A stretch of DNA of 64,000 bases from positions 3,038,001-3,102,000 of the forward strand of contig NC_088312.1 in NCBI RefSeq assembly GCF_910592395.1, in the 5' to 3' direction. Positions within the stretch are counted from its first letter, which is position 1; each line of letters opens with the position of its first letter. A program made the position numbers and the translations under genes. Below, in pieces: positions 1 to 11,507 of the stretch. The notes under the pieces are model-generated. The model worked only from the letters and a program-made list of their open reading frames with translations, searched no databases and was not told the origin of the DNA. Origin of the DNA: Lineus longissimus. Its lineage: Eukaryota; Nemertea; Pilidiophora; Heteronemertea; Lineidae.

Positions 1-580
1 GATATTAGACATTTAGGAGGTTCTTTGTCGCTGGATGAGAACGGATTAGTTGATATTTTCTACTCAAGGGTGTTTTCACTTTGACACCGGCTTTTATCAT
101 TATCCCCGCACCACAAAGAAAATCTGATTTTGCTATAGTTGTGCAGTCATAAATCGACTTAAAAGCTAAATCCTTGATGTGGTAGGAAAAAAAGTCATGT
201 TTGTGGTATGCGGTGAAAGTTAGCTTAGAGGAGTGGGCAATTATTAATGGTCTCTAGTGTATTGTACGTGCCGGTCACTGATCCAAAGGTTGACCGCGCG
301 TAATGTTGCTTAACCTCCACTCTGGGGCCAACGTACCAACGGCCATAATAATTGGAGGTACTATACATCTGGTACTTTAATAAAGCTAAGCGTTAAATCT
401 AAGATTTGTGGTGCTACAGGTATTAACATTAGGTTGGGTTTACGCGTTATAACAAGCTGGGATTAGGCGTTGGCCAATTCCTAGGCCCTTAAAACAGAGA
501 AGTATTCCGTCCGAACGGCAGTCAAGCCCGGCTCTCTTCCGATCCATAGCCTGTCTCATTTTCGAACAACTTCCGTCAAG
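1..580. other. Upstream flank of the cadherin-lectin gene
   Basis: I see no coding exon here. The first exon of the gene carries a short 5' leader before the ATG at 581, preceded by a pyrimidine-rich stretch around 530-560. No clear TATA box was found. Confidence 0.4.
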
Positions 581-3500
581 ATGAAGTCGACTTTGCTGTT
601 TTCAGGTAAGAATATTATACTTTCATAGTTATTTCATGTTTTTTAAGGGTTGATAAATTTCATGCGAATCAATGCAAATTTTGTTTGCAGTTTCATTTTG
701 GATATTAGGCCTATATATAATAAGGCTTTACAAAAGGGATAAAAACTGGGCGCGTGCAAATTGACTATGACCAAGGTTATTTTTCATCTTATCAATTTAA
801 ACTATAAACCATAAGAGTCAGCATGTGTTTCATTGATGTCGTTTCTTCTTCTTCAGCTGTGGTCCTTACTGCATTTGCCGTTGCTAACGGGGGTAAGTCG
901 TAAAATACATTCCTCCAAGTTTCATATATTGCTCAATGTAAATTGCACACTCTTTAAAAAAACGGTTTTTCAGCTTTCGGAGACCATCGATTAACCGGTT
1001 TTGTGTCCTTAAGAAACCTGAACAAAATTGTTTTCTCCTTATCATGTAGATGTATCTCTTAAGAGCCCCCCCCCCCCCCGTTTAAAAACAGAAATTTCAA
1101 CAACAAAAGCCCTGTTGGACATCGTTCCTATTCGCCTAATTCACATGACGTCGCTTTTGCCTCGTTTCAGATATTACATTTTCGTCAACTCCATACGAAG
1201 CAAATGTCGATGAAAATTTATCGATAGGTTCAGTTCTCATCGCCGTATCCGTAAGTATGAATATGAAAGACAATATTATCACTTTTTCTCCTGATTTCCA
1301 TTTGACGGACATCCATAATGTTTGAGATGATTGGTGTACGAGCTCAATCACGAAGCTATACATGTCCATTTATCGAAACTGGTGTTTTATCCTGTTATTC
1401 TAATCCTGTTTTCTATTCCAGGCGACGTCTTCACTTGGAGCTGAGGTAACTTACAGCATTGTGGCCAAGGATGATTCTCCAGCAACGTACGTGTTTTTTT
1501 TTCGAACTAAACCTGTATCTTTAGGAATAGAATTATTTTTGCTCGAACCGGTACCGGTAGCGACTTTATCACAAACACGGATGTATCCGTCTCACAAACT
1601 ATCAATGTAAAACTTTTTCGAGCCAAAATGATTATATTCTCTGCCAGTAACTATCCATGAACAGATGCTGACAATGACAAACTATGAAACTATTTTATGA
1701 CGAGAGAATCATTTTTGAACTCTCCAAACCGTAAATTATGAAATTCTTTTTCGGGCACTCGATCATAATTGTGAATGTTTTCGGTTATAATTGTGAATGT
1801 TTTCGCCACTCAAAATCTAATCTATAATAATTGAGAAACTTCATTTTCAGGCCCTTAAAAACTAATCTGTAATTGGGGTAATTGATAGTACCAACTAATT
1901 ATTGATTAAAAATTTATTTTTCAGAGGTGTTTCTATCAATGCCGTTAGTGGGGAGATAACTCTATCTGAATTCCTAGACTACGAATCTGTTACACAGATG
2001 CAGTTCACAATTAAAGCGAGCGCTTTGGGTACGGCAAGTAAACTCGCCGATATCAACACTGAGCCGTTCACCCTAAATATTCTTGATGTGAATGATAACA
2101 CGCCTGTATTTGCCGCACTGAGCTATTCAGCGACAGTTGAACAATATGGAACATACCTTCCAAATCCGATATCTGTTTTTGTAAGTATACTTAGCCCTTA
2201 TAGATTTGGGTTCCAATCGTCGTCGGGCTATTGACGTCATGAGAGTTTGCCCGATCACAAATGTCTCGACCAAGAAGTTTCCCGATCACGAACTCCTCGA
2301 CCAAGAAGTTGCCCGATCACGAGTTTCTCTACCAATAAACGTTCCCCGACCACGAATTTCTCGACCAAGAAGTTGCCCGATCACGAGTTTCTCGGCCAAT
2401 AAGGCCATATTTGTGTGGTCGATCGCTAAATTTCAAAAGAAATATTTATATTTACCAGGGAGGCCTTTTATTTTCTGAGCATTGCCTTTATTGTTTCCTG
2501 CAATGTACAAGGTACTGACTGTTACCTAGATTTTCACCACTGTAGAGGCCTATGTACGTTGCTTCTTCCATGTTCTGAACACCACTCTCATTTTAACCAA
2601 AGAACGCCCGTAATGTTCTGAACATTCTCTTTCGCTTCAGGCCACGGACGCAGACTCGACGACAAATGCTCAAATTACCTACGCTTTCGTGAGTGGTAAT
2701 ACCGGAAACGCTTTCCAAATTAATGCCAATACCGGCGAGATAACCCAAGCTGCTGTGATCAACATGGGGGAAACCACATCCTTCACTCTCGTGGTCTCCG
2801 CAACTGACGCGGGCGGTCCTGCGTTGTCTACCACCGTCCTCGTCAATGTTGCAGTCGACGTGAGTATGATTTATTCCTTTCCAATAAGAACAGTGGCCAT
2901 TCGCCACATTCCTCGACCAGTTTTTGGGAATTCCGCTCGTATTAGCCATTCAGATGCCTTCTACCAGCCTCGTACTCAGCCTTTTCAGATCTTCGCCAAT
3001 TCCTGACGCAAGGTTGGATTGTTCTTGTCTGCAACGGAGCGATCGACCAGACCACACAAATATCACGAGAACTTGCGGCCTTCTACTCGCTCAATGGCAC
3101 GCGTGCTCCTATTATAACCACAGACCTTGAAAAAAAGAATAGAGAGTTTTTTCTTCCTTCTGGCCCGTCCGTGATTTATCCTACAGAGTGACCCTTAGAG
3201 AAAATGTTTCTCATTTTTACCATGGTAAATTCACAATTCACCATGGTAAACTGACAGCACTTCACCATGGTGAATTGGGACAGTGAAATATTTCACCATG
3301 GTGAGCATGGTAAACGCTGACGGAATTCACCATGGAGAATTCAGATTTTACCATGGTGAATCCGAGATCTTTTTTCGTAAAGGGGACAGAACCTGGAAAT
3401 TCGCGACCCAACCATGCAGACAGGTGTTCGAACCTACGACCTTGTATTGAGAGTTCTGTAGAGACCTCACGAGAACACTGCGTTTATTAGTTTATGACAA

Positions 3501-4190
3501 CACAATATCAACAATCGCTTTGTATTTCTATTTATAGACTACTGAATATTCCTGCCCCAAATGGATGGAAAGATTCGGATCCAAGTGCTACAAGCTTGTC
3601 AGAGGGTTGAAGACCTATGACCGGGCACAGGCCACCTGCGAGAAATACGGAACCAAGTCCGGATTAGGCAATGGCAACCTTGCTACCGTCTACGATCAGT
3701 TCAGGCAGAATTTTATCGCTAATGAGCTTATGTAAGTACCAGTTTGCTTACTAGCGTTTAGTTTTACCAGATGATACGGTAAAAGCACTTGGAAATGAAA
3801 AAAAGCGGAGAACCTTGCGAAAATGTGGGTAAATTCGTGCATGACACCGTACCACCTTTTGTAGTCAGTCTCAATTTCAATTTATTGAAAAATCCTGGTC
3901 TTACTTATTCATTCTGCTGTGATGTTTTCAGGAACGTCAGGCACCGTGTCTGGATTGGATTGGACGATAAAGATACTGAGGGCACAATGGTCTGGATTGA
4001 TGGCACACCATACTCATACAGCAACTGGTCAGTCGTGAACGGCGTACAGCAACCAGCTGGCGGCAGTGATAAAAACTGCGTCGCCATTGAAGCGCGAGCT
4101 CGTTTGGGCGGATGGAACGACGTCAAATGCAGCATAAAGTCCTGGTCAGTTTGTCAGTTCCCCGCTAGTGCAGTTGCTACACCACTCTAA
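581..4190 (+). CDS. Secreted protein with two cadherin repeats and a C-type lectin domain (complete, 8 exons)
   Basis: Seen: exons 581-605, 857-892, 1171-1250, 1422-1486, 1925-2180, 2641-2859, 3538-3731 and 3932-4190 all have GT-AG borders and join in phase to give 377 aa. Residues 1-20 are a signal peptide (MKSTLLFSAVVLTAFAVANG). Residues 21-129 form one cadherin repeat, ending in the calcium-linker motif LDVNDNTP (122-129). Residues 130-227 form a second, with ATDAD and NANTGEI motifs. Residues 233-370 are a C-type lectin domain with paired cysteines, WIGL, a QPA tripeptide where QPD/EPN normally sits, and WND. There is no transmembrane segment and no cytoplasmic catenin-binding tail, so the product should be secreted. 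Poly(A) signals AATAAA lie at 4210 and 4281. Inference: an extracellular calcium-dependent adhesion or carbohydrate-binding protein, such as a matrix or immune lectin. QPA in place of QPD makes sugar specificity uncertain. The domain calls are firm; the role is not. Confidence 0.9.
2216..2405 (+). repeat. Intronic minisatellite, about 31-35 bp unit, about five copies
   Basis: The unit reads roughly GTTGCCCGATCACGAATTTC followed by TCGACCAAGAA. It recurs about five times with base changes and small length changes. It lies inside the intron between the fifth and sixth exons of the cadherin-lectin gene, just after the donor at 2181. Confidence 0.8.
3188..3385. mobile_element. Short element built of repeated palindromes centred on CCATGG
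   Basis: Six or seven copies of TTCACCATGGTGAA-like palindromes are packed between an opening CCCTTAGAGAAAA and a closing TTTTTTCGTAAAGG, which are near inverted repeats of each other. A diverged relative ends near 63458 with the same TTTTCGTAAGG, so this is a dispersed repeat. It sits in the last large intron of the cadherin-lectin gene. It is probably a non-autonomous DNA transposon or foldback-like repeat; no target duplication could be fixed. Confidence 0.6.
3425..3475 (-). repeat. tRNA-like (SINE-type) relic
   Basis: On the minus strand there is a B-box-like GGTTCGAACACC preceded by CTCTCAATACAAGGTCGTA and a degenerate A-box region (TCTACAGAAC). This resembles the head of a tRNA-derived SINE, not an intact tRNA, because no acceptor stem closes it. 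Confidence 0.35.
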
Positions 4191-4662
4191 CCAGCAGAAA
4201 AATTACCCCAATAAATTCAAGGGAGCATAATATGCAGATGACACTGACTGATGCATATACACGTCAACTATAATATACAAAATAAAGTGTTTATGAATTC
4301 TTGTTAATATTTTAGAGTCAACTGGAGGTATGCATGCAGGCATATTACATAGAATGATAGAATATTAACTTCTTCATTGTTTAACTCCTGCTATTAATAA
4401 CTATGTATAGCTTCTAATACTAATAGAATCTGATATCTCAATTCCAAATATGTTTTCTACTCCGTTAATATCTTATGTGATCAAGAAGTAAAGAATAAAA
4501 CGTCCTAACTTTATAGATGTGCGTGTTGTTCTGTTTCTGATCAGTGTCTAGTCAAGGTGAATACAATTAGTTCAAGTTTGCAAAGGAGAACTCCAGACTT
4601 ATCATACTTCGTTTGCAGAAATCTGTTTTCACAATCTACCAATAACTAAGAGGTCGGAAGTC

Positions 4663-5039
4663 AGAAATAGCATTCCGCGAAGTTACTATTTATAGCTCAC
4701 AAGATCATTTGAATAAGATATTGATGACGTTTTAGTCACGTGACAGTCGGACATCGACACTTATTTCTACGCATTTGAGCTTATTTCAAAGTCAATTATC
4801 TTTGACCCTGCATTGTTTTTAGCATGAATGATACCATAGAGTCACAGAGAGAAATATTCAGAACAATTATGTAGTATTTCCAACACTCGGATATGTGCCA
4901 GATTGAATCTAACTGCCCTAGTTAGAAAGCCTGAATCCATTACGAAACCGCATGTTTGTCCGACATTGCCTGTAATTTAGCGATGGGGAAATAGAGGGCA
5001 GCAGCTGCAGTGACGTCATCTTCGCGGAATGCTATTTCT
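4663..5039. mobile_element. MITE-like element with perfect 20-bp terminal inverted repeats
   Basis: The left arm AGAAATAGCATTCCGCGAAG at 4663-4682 is the exact reverse complement of 5020-5039. The 377-bp element has no coding capacity. The inner part contains short palindromes (CACGTGAC, GCAGCTGC, TGACGTCA). No clear target-site duplication flanks it, so its superfamily is not assigned. Confidence 0.65.
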
Positions 5040-5448
5040 CCTCAATTGTGTTGTTTTCAATACACTAGATACAACGTCCAGTAAACTTTTCTCGATCCGG
5101 AGAAAATTAGCCAATATTATTACAGCTGTTGAGTTAAAGTGCTATGCCAGTGCTGTTGAAAAACTGAGAGTTTGGGCAACGACCATTTCAAAGTTAACGT
5201 TTTTAATGAAAAGTTCATTTTGCCACCCATGCATATTGAAAAGTTCTAGAAGGAAGGAAAAAACCCTACAAGAGTGGCCTCCTCTGACATTTAAAGCGAT
5301 GATGAAACCGAATCCCAACAAGTTTAAACTCTAATTATGAACTGTGGGCGCAGCTAATTAGATTAGCTTTGATATGTTTGGTGCACAAGATGTCCACTAA
5401 ATGGACACCTGCAGTTAAAAAGTGGTAAAAAACGCTCAAAGCTTCGTC

Positions 5449-5456
5449 ATGGGTAT
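5449..5456 (+). promoter_or_regulatory. TATA-box-like site before the small secreted gene
   Basis: GGTATATACG lies about 60 bp before the ATG at 5511, a plausible TATA box for a short 5' leader of about 30 bp. It rests on sequence match alone. Confidence 0.35.
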
Positions 5457-5510
5457 ATACGAATCGCCATCGGCAGCAAATTTCATAATATTTCGTCACT
5501 TGTACTGAAC

Positions 5511-5660
5511 ATGATGTATCCACGTCTCGTTGTTGCCGTGTTCGCGCTTGCCTGCCTTTGGCAGTTCAGGCCTGCTTCTGGCTACGCTCTTCCTGGTGAG
5601 GTAGTGGAGTTGGAGCCTTGGACTTGGAACAGGAATCACGGATCTGAACAAGACTTAGAG
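5511..5660 (+). CDS. First exon of a small secreted protein (signal peptide)
   Basis: Seen: the ATG at 5511 (a second ATG follows directly) opens a 50-codon exon ending at a GAG/GTTAGT donor, phase 0. The first 25 or so residues are a classic signal peptide (VVAVFALACLW core, ending ASG). The mature start is rich in acidic and aromatic residues (GEVVELEPWTWNRN). The likely next exon starts at 5890 after a TTATTTCAG acceptor and begins DCYRCESRYFYISL. Read through, it stops 19 codons in (69 aa total). If it splices at the 5933 donor to the strong pyrimidine-rich acceptor ending at 6322, the product is about 72 aa. I do not recognise a family. It could be a neuropeptide precursor, antimicrobial peptide or matrix peptide. 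The exon 1 call is fair; the downstream structure is uncertain. Confidence 0.5.
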
Positions 5661-5889
5661 GTTAGTAACATACATTTCTTTGTATTCATTATCATGGCAG
5701 AGTTGCAACGCAATTCATACCCAGTAACACCCCAGCCACCAAAAAACCAACATGCATATTTGATGCCAATGACCTATGACACGGCCTAAACAGCCATGTT
5801 AGCAAAATTTATAAAAAGGCAAAATACATGCAACCATACTTAAATAAAGTCTGAACCTGGTGACATGGAGCGCTTTTGATTTATTTCAG

Positions 5890-5932
5890 GATTGTTATCG
5901 TTGTGAATCCCGATATTTTTACATTTCCCTTT
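5890..5932 (+). CDS. Possible second exon of the small secreted protein
   Basis: An acceptor (GATTTATTTCAG) and a donor (TTT/GTAAGA) bound a 43-base exon in phase with exon 1, coding for a short Cys-containing segment (DCYRC). It leaves phase 1, which fits the acceptor at 6322 (TTCTTCTTCTTGTAG) and a following short tail with a TAA stop. An alternative acceptor at 5975 also keeps phase but would need a 42-base intron, which is too short to be likely. Confidence 0.3.
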
Positions 5933-6344
5933 GTAAGACCATCCAGTAGATTCTCCTTCTATCTCTGCGTTCAGATTTTCGCAATCACCATCTCCTTAGG
6001 TCATGCGCCGCGACAAAATCGGCTGCTTGTTGCAGGCCTTGGTCGGTTCCCCATCACTGATTTGTCTTCAGTGACTTCGGCCCATGCCAAAAGTCCTGTA
6101 TTCTATTCATCAGGGGACAATCCTGCAGAAAGTATCTTTTCCAAGTCCAAGTTGGTGAAAGCTCTCTGTCCATGGCCAGTACCGATCAGTGTGATTAATG
6201 CTCCCGTGCGTTCAGCATCGCCACTGTTTTTTTAGCTCGTGGTACATGGTAGATGTAGCTAATTTAATAGTGATCTGACACACCTTCTCTGGTCTAACAC
6301 ACTGTTTCTCTTCTTCTTGTAGATGTTCCCAACACAAAAAAGAT

Positions 6345-8389
6345 CTAACACGCCGTCAACATGGGCGACGATATTCAAATACCTTCGTCAACACCAGCAA
6401 CAAGGTTCTCAAATTAGCCTCCCTCCAGATCTAGCTCCACTTGAAACGCGGGCCACGGGATCGAGAACGAATGGACGCAACTGAGGAAAGAAGCCGCTTT
6501 CGCAATCGCCATAGATCGAACGACGGAACGTTTATGGACAAACGGACCTTGGTATGGAAATAAGGACTAATTTAGTGTTAACGTTCCTTTTCAGCTACGA
6601 TATCTGCTTGACTGTTGACTCTGCACTTATGTAAGGAACGACCTTTCTGTGTTCTACATAAAGAAGTTCATCCTGGCTTGCTTCCTTGAATAACATTATT
6701 CCAATGTGCTACACATTCTGATATTTAAGCTTCAGAGCAATTCCCGCAACGCTCTGAAAGTGTGCAGCGTGGACGATTCAGCTTTTGGGTTAACAATCTC
6801 TCTTTTCGCCTTTATAAGGTCAGTTGGCTTCATGCTCGATTGCTTTTGTCACATCCTCTACTACGCTATTGGTTCATCACCGCTATGACTGGTATCCTTG
6901 GACAAGTTCAAGCAGCGAAACAATGATCGGGGTAAGAAAGGAATTTTCGCCACTGACCATATACATGTACATTTGAAAAGAGAGGACATGTTATGTAACA
7001 CATCTGTATTAGCCTAAGAAGTAGCTTCGACGTCCTCATAAGAAGAGGAATCTGGAATTCGTCTTACCTCAAATGCATGCCTCGATTCATAGGGCTACTG
7101 AGATTAGGGTGCAAGAGGTGTACTAAAATAGATTTTCGTCTCCTGAGAAATATTGATAAATGACACAAAAGTTCAGGGTTCCTGGCATGAAGAACCACAC
7201 GGTTATCAGAGTCGGTCGTTTTGAAGAAATAAGCCGATCGCCAATGAACATTCTAGAATTTATTTTCTTCTAATCAACAACAAGCCTAACAGGTCATTTA
7301 CATATCACGTGAGAATCTAGTAGTTTTCTAAAATCATTTGTTTCTACACCTATTGCATATCGAATAAAGATCTGTAATGAATAAACTTCAACATTCCTAA
7401 GCAACGTAACAACTTATGCCCTCTTCATTCGCTAGATGCACTGAATCTCCTAAATAGGCTGGGACGATTGCCCTTTTCTTGTACGTTGCTCCAGCCCAAC
7501 TGACAATACATTATTTTATGAGTGTTGTCAGTTGGGCTGGAGTTTGATCTTCGTGTGCCTGTGAGTTGACTAAGTTGTGGTATAGCCATAGCCCCGGTAC
7601 GCGTATAGCCTCCGAGTGAATTAATGTATGCTACCAGTTGTTTTCTTCACTAGTGGCTATACCACATCTACTCACACGTAAATGTGACATGGATTTCGTT
7701 CGCTCGATTGTGAAATATTGATCACAGGTCGAAGTATTGCTTGAAATATCTTCGTATACAATGTACAGCATGGGTGGCTAACCACACTTTAGAGTGGAAA
7801 CACTGAACTCAGAAACTGTTTGTCTTAAAAATACATTCATTATTTGCTCCACGGCATGCTAATTTTATGCACATGTAAATCTACAAACTCCTTCTCTAGG
7901 TAACCTTTGACTACAATCATTTACATGACAAGTTTCCAAATAAAACTATATCGAATTGTCACAAGACAACATGATACACCCAATGTAGTACATGTATGTA
8001 CATGCACTCATAACAGACGGATACTCTCCGAAGCGGCCATGTGCAAGAACGTTTTCAATGTTCTGCACAATCATCCCTTCATTCAACCAGAGTCTTTCAA
8101 TAAAGATTCTGTTTCAACTGATAATTGAGTTGCCCAAAACAAGTAGGTATCAAGAAGACTGATGATAAGGTTCTTGCATCATCAGCAGAATTTGAAAAAA
8201 TATATATGCTTCAGAATTTTCGTCTGTCCAATACGAGGCGTTATCGGCATCATTGTCTGTTTGTTCTACTAACGAGGTTTACCCTCTTAGACATGCATTT
8301 ACCGATCACAACGCTGTCGCATCTTTATCGTGATGCTGACACAAAGCATATATCGCAGTTTTAATCCTTCTCGACACAAGCGCAATGTC
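6345..8389. other. Intergenic stretch without a recognisable gene
   Basis: The open frames here are short and unlike proteins. The only structure seen is the pair of inverted repeats at 7489-7542 and about 7560-7680, listed separately. The right end should hold the 3' UTR of the Ebony-like gene, which reads leftwards from 8390. Confidence 0.5.
7489..7542. repeat. Perfect 18-bp hairpin with an 18-nt loop
   Basis: CTCCAGCCCAACTGACAA (7489-7506) and its exact reverse complement (7525-7542) flank an AT-rich loop. A second, imperfect inverted repeat follows directly: GTGGTATAGCCA near 7576 against TGGCTATACCAC near 7653, with matching flanks. Together they look like a remnant of a palindromic element; a small-RNA hairpin is possible. 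Confidence 0.7.
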
Positions 8390-11300
8390 TTATGTGAGAA
8401 GTAAGACGTCTGCCGAAATGTACGCGTCATCGGGTGCGGTAATGAAAGGCTTGTTTCCATCCGGGCTTGACCAGTCCTTCACCTTGACGTACCATGAGGA
8501 CTGGTAACCGAGCTGCTTAGCGAGGACCTGGAATGTAACACATAATAGCATTCGACAAGAGGAACCATTATAGAAATTATCCAGCCCATTGTTTTCAACC
8601 TCGGACATTTTTAATGATCACTGGTATGTTACTTTATATTAAACCCAAGACGACGCAGATCGCTACACTCTAGTCTAACTGATGTTGGACGATTTTCTTT
8701 CATGTTGGTAAATTTTTGCCTTTGCCAAGAGGAAATAACTTATATCCTCTTGCATTTGCCTAAGTCTTTCAGTCGTTTCCCCTAATTGCCTGCTGCTTTC
8801 TAGACTGAAGGTTTCAAAATTTTCCTCACCAGTTTTGCGAATATTTAGAAATGGCCATACGTACCTGCGTCACAAGGTTCACATTGACGGAACAGATGCC
8901 CAACATCCCTCTCTTCCGGCAGTCCTCGATCAGCGTCTTTTCGAACAGCTCAAGAATGTAGAGGTTCTCCTCATATGCCAGCTCGGGCAGGGTGACCGCC
9001 AACTCCGCCTCACACCATCTACTGTGGTTGCCTTTGATGAAGGCACTGAAGCTGGACTCAGATTCGACTGGAAAGCATACAGAGATTTATATGATAAGAG
9101 AGCTTCTGCTATGTCGTTTTTGTGATCGAGTGGGAAATCAGCCAGACTCTCAGTTTTATGATCGAATGGTGAATCCGTACTTAAGACAAAGTCAGACATG
9201 CTACGTGTATACAGATGGTGTGACATGTCGGCTTGGACATCAGTACCACTTTCTCGTCCGCGCAAAAGGATCAACAAATCATTAAAAACTTCGGAACAAG
9301 CGACTATACTTACCCAGCATGAGGCATATCTTCCTCATGCACGAGTTCCGCATCATGGTGTCCATCTTCAAATCAAAACACGACAGAACGTTGAATTGAA
9401 CAGCGACAATTCTTCCCGTCTTCTTCTCCAGGACGACATGGGACAGCCGGCTTGCTAAACTCCCCTCCCACACCGCATCCGTAAAGAGCCGCATATCTTC
9501 ATTGCGAATCCCGGCCGAGCCGCACAGGGGACACTTCCTCACCATCCCATGCTCGACAATCGGGTCGATTTCCTTGCGGTCGGATGGTTGCAGGGGTCGG
9601 AGTTGATATCGGCTTGCCAGCACGGTCTTTGCTTCGGCGACTAACCCAGTTTTTATCGTCTCTACGATCTCACTGATTGTCCGAGCAGCAAAGAAAGCCC
9701 CTATTTCTATAGCGTATCCTAAATTTCTGAGACCTGCTACTGCATTCACTGCTTCGACTGAGTTACCACCAATTTGAAAGAAATTGTCTGAAAGTTTCAC
9801 GCGAGATGTTCTGACACCGGTAACGGATGCTATGACGTCGACAACATTTCTGTTCACGTCGTCTGTTTCTGTGCATCCGCTATCAATCAGGGTTTCATCG
9901 TAGATATCTTTCAGGCGTTCTAAGTCTATTTTGCCCGTGTGGCTTTGCACGGGCATCTCCTTCAGAACAACGACTGTCGGCACCATGTAATCCGGCAGGG
10001 AGGAGCGACATGCCTCCACCAGACGGCTTGCTTCCAATGCCCGTTTAGCATTCTTCTCCGTGACCGTGAATGACACGATTGTGCCCGCTGAACCCCTTGG
10101 TCGGCAGACGATAGAAACAACATCCTTGACAGTCGACAGGGAAGAAATCAGACGATCGATTTCAGACAAATCGACTCGTTGTCCTCGGATTTTGACTTGA
10201 GTGTCTCTCCTGCCGTAGAAGTAAATCCTCCCTTGTGCAATCTTGCCGTAGTCACCGGAACGAAATAGGGGACTCGCACCTGATTTCTCAATCGTGTTCT
10301 CCATGAAATCATCTGCTTGCTCCATTTTCATGTAACCATCCGCGACATTTTTGCCCGACATCAAAATCTCGCCGATCTCCCCCTCAGCTACTGGTCGCAT
10401 TTCATTGTCTACAACGTAGACAGTACAGTTGTCGATAGGCCCGCCTATGGACATTCTATCATCGAGGCATTTCTCCTCAACATCTCTGACGTCTTGGAAC
10501 ACATCATAAGTGACATCACCCGTTACCTCGGTCGACCCATAGTAGTTAGCAAGGACAGTCCCACTGAAGAAGGAGAAGAACTGCTTGGCTAGAGACGGCG
10601 GGAGCGTCTCTCCGCTACAGACGATTAATTTCAATTTTGACAACATATTAAAACGGTCACTCATCTTCAAGTACAACAGCAACGTCTTTAGCAACGTAGG
10701 CACGACAACCAGTCTCGTTACTCCATGGTCAGTGACAGTTTTTACGAAAGACTCGGGGTTCTGCACGATGTTTCTTGGAATGATTACAACGGGAATCTTA
10801 CGAAGTAAGCAGCCCCAAGTCTCCGTGATGCTGTCTACGAACAGTAGTGACGTTTTTGCCGCCCCCACCTCACTCTCCGTGAAGGGGAACTGTCGCCATT
10901 GCCAGCGAAGGCGATTCAGGACGCTACTGTGCCGCAAGCGGACCCCCTTGGGTTCGCCAGTACTACCAGACGTATAAAGGACGCACGCTAAGGGATCCTG
11001 ATCATTTCCTTTCTGGTACGTTGTAAGCATTTTGAGCTTGTCGCCCAACAAATCGTAATCAAGGAGTCGGGTACTTTCGCTGAAGATACTTGTCTTGTTC
11101 ACAACTCCCGCATACTCCGCAGCGTAAATGATGATCTCTGGCTTGGCTTCACGGACAATTTGCAACACCCTTTGTGGTGGGATCGTCGGCTCCACAGGAA
11201 GGTACCCCATGTGCAGTTTGAACGCTGCAAGGATGGTGATAATGCGTTTCTCACTCGGCGGCATCGCAATGCAAATCAGAGGGTTCCTATTGGTCTTCAA

Positions 11301-11507
11301 CGGTGACACCATTCCCATGATTTCATGCTGTAACCGGCAGGCGACCAGGTCGGCCCGCTTGTTCACCTCCCCGTACGACATGGTCTTGCCCCCGTAGAAG
11401 ATGGCTGGGGCGTCCGGGGATGCGCTGGCAATGTCCTCGAAGATATGGTGCATCAGCTTCCCATCTTCGCCTGGGGTCTTTTCGCCTCGGAGGATGCATA
11501 ACGAAGA
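8390..11507 (-). CDS. ebony: Ebony-like beta-alanyl amine synthase (NRPS-type A-PCP-amine selector), first exon missing
   Basis: Known of the family: Ebony activates beta-alanine as an adenylate, loads it on a phosphopantetheinyl carrier and joins it to dopamine, histamine or other amines in the cytosol. Seen: exons 9314-11507, 8865-9067 and 8390-8527 join in phase (phase 1, then phase 0) and give 844 aa to the TAA stop. The adenylation core has YTSGSTGEPKG, NYYGSTEVTGD, FRSGDYG, GRRDTQVKIRGQRVDLSEID and the late lysine in HTGKIDLERL. LLFVDS carries the aspartate expected to hold the substrate amine. The carrier serine is in FFQIGGNSVEAV. The last 200 or so residues match the Ebony amine-selecting domain, ending in TAPDDAYISADVL. 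A strong acceptor (CTCTTTCTCGTTCTAG) precedes 11507, and a short upstream exon with the start codon was not found; the ATG at 11453 is the fallback start. AASDH is a less likely identity because of the C-terminal domain. Confidence 0.88.

Noticed and set aside
2216-2405. CRISPR array
   Set aside because: The repeats are adjacent, variable, without unique spacers, and lie in an intron of an animal gene. It is a minisatellite.
5933-5974. 42-base intron joining 5932 to 5975 in the small secreted gene
   Set aside because: The phase fits, but 42 bases is below the usual size for an animal intron; kept only as an alternative.
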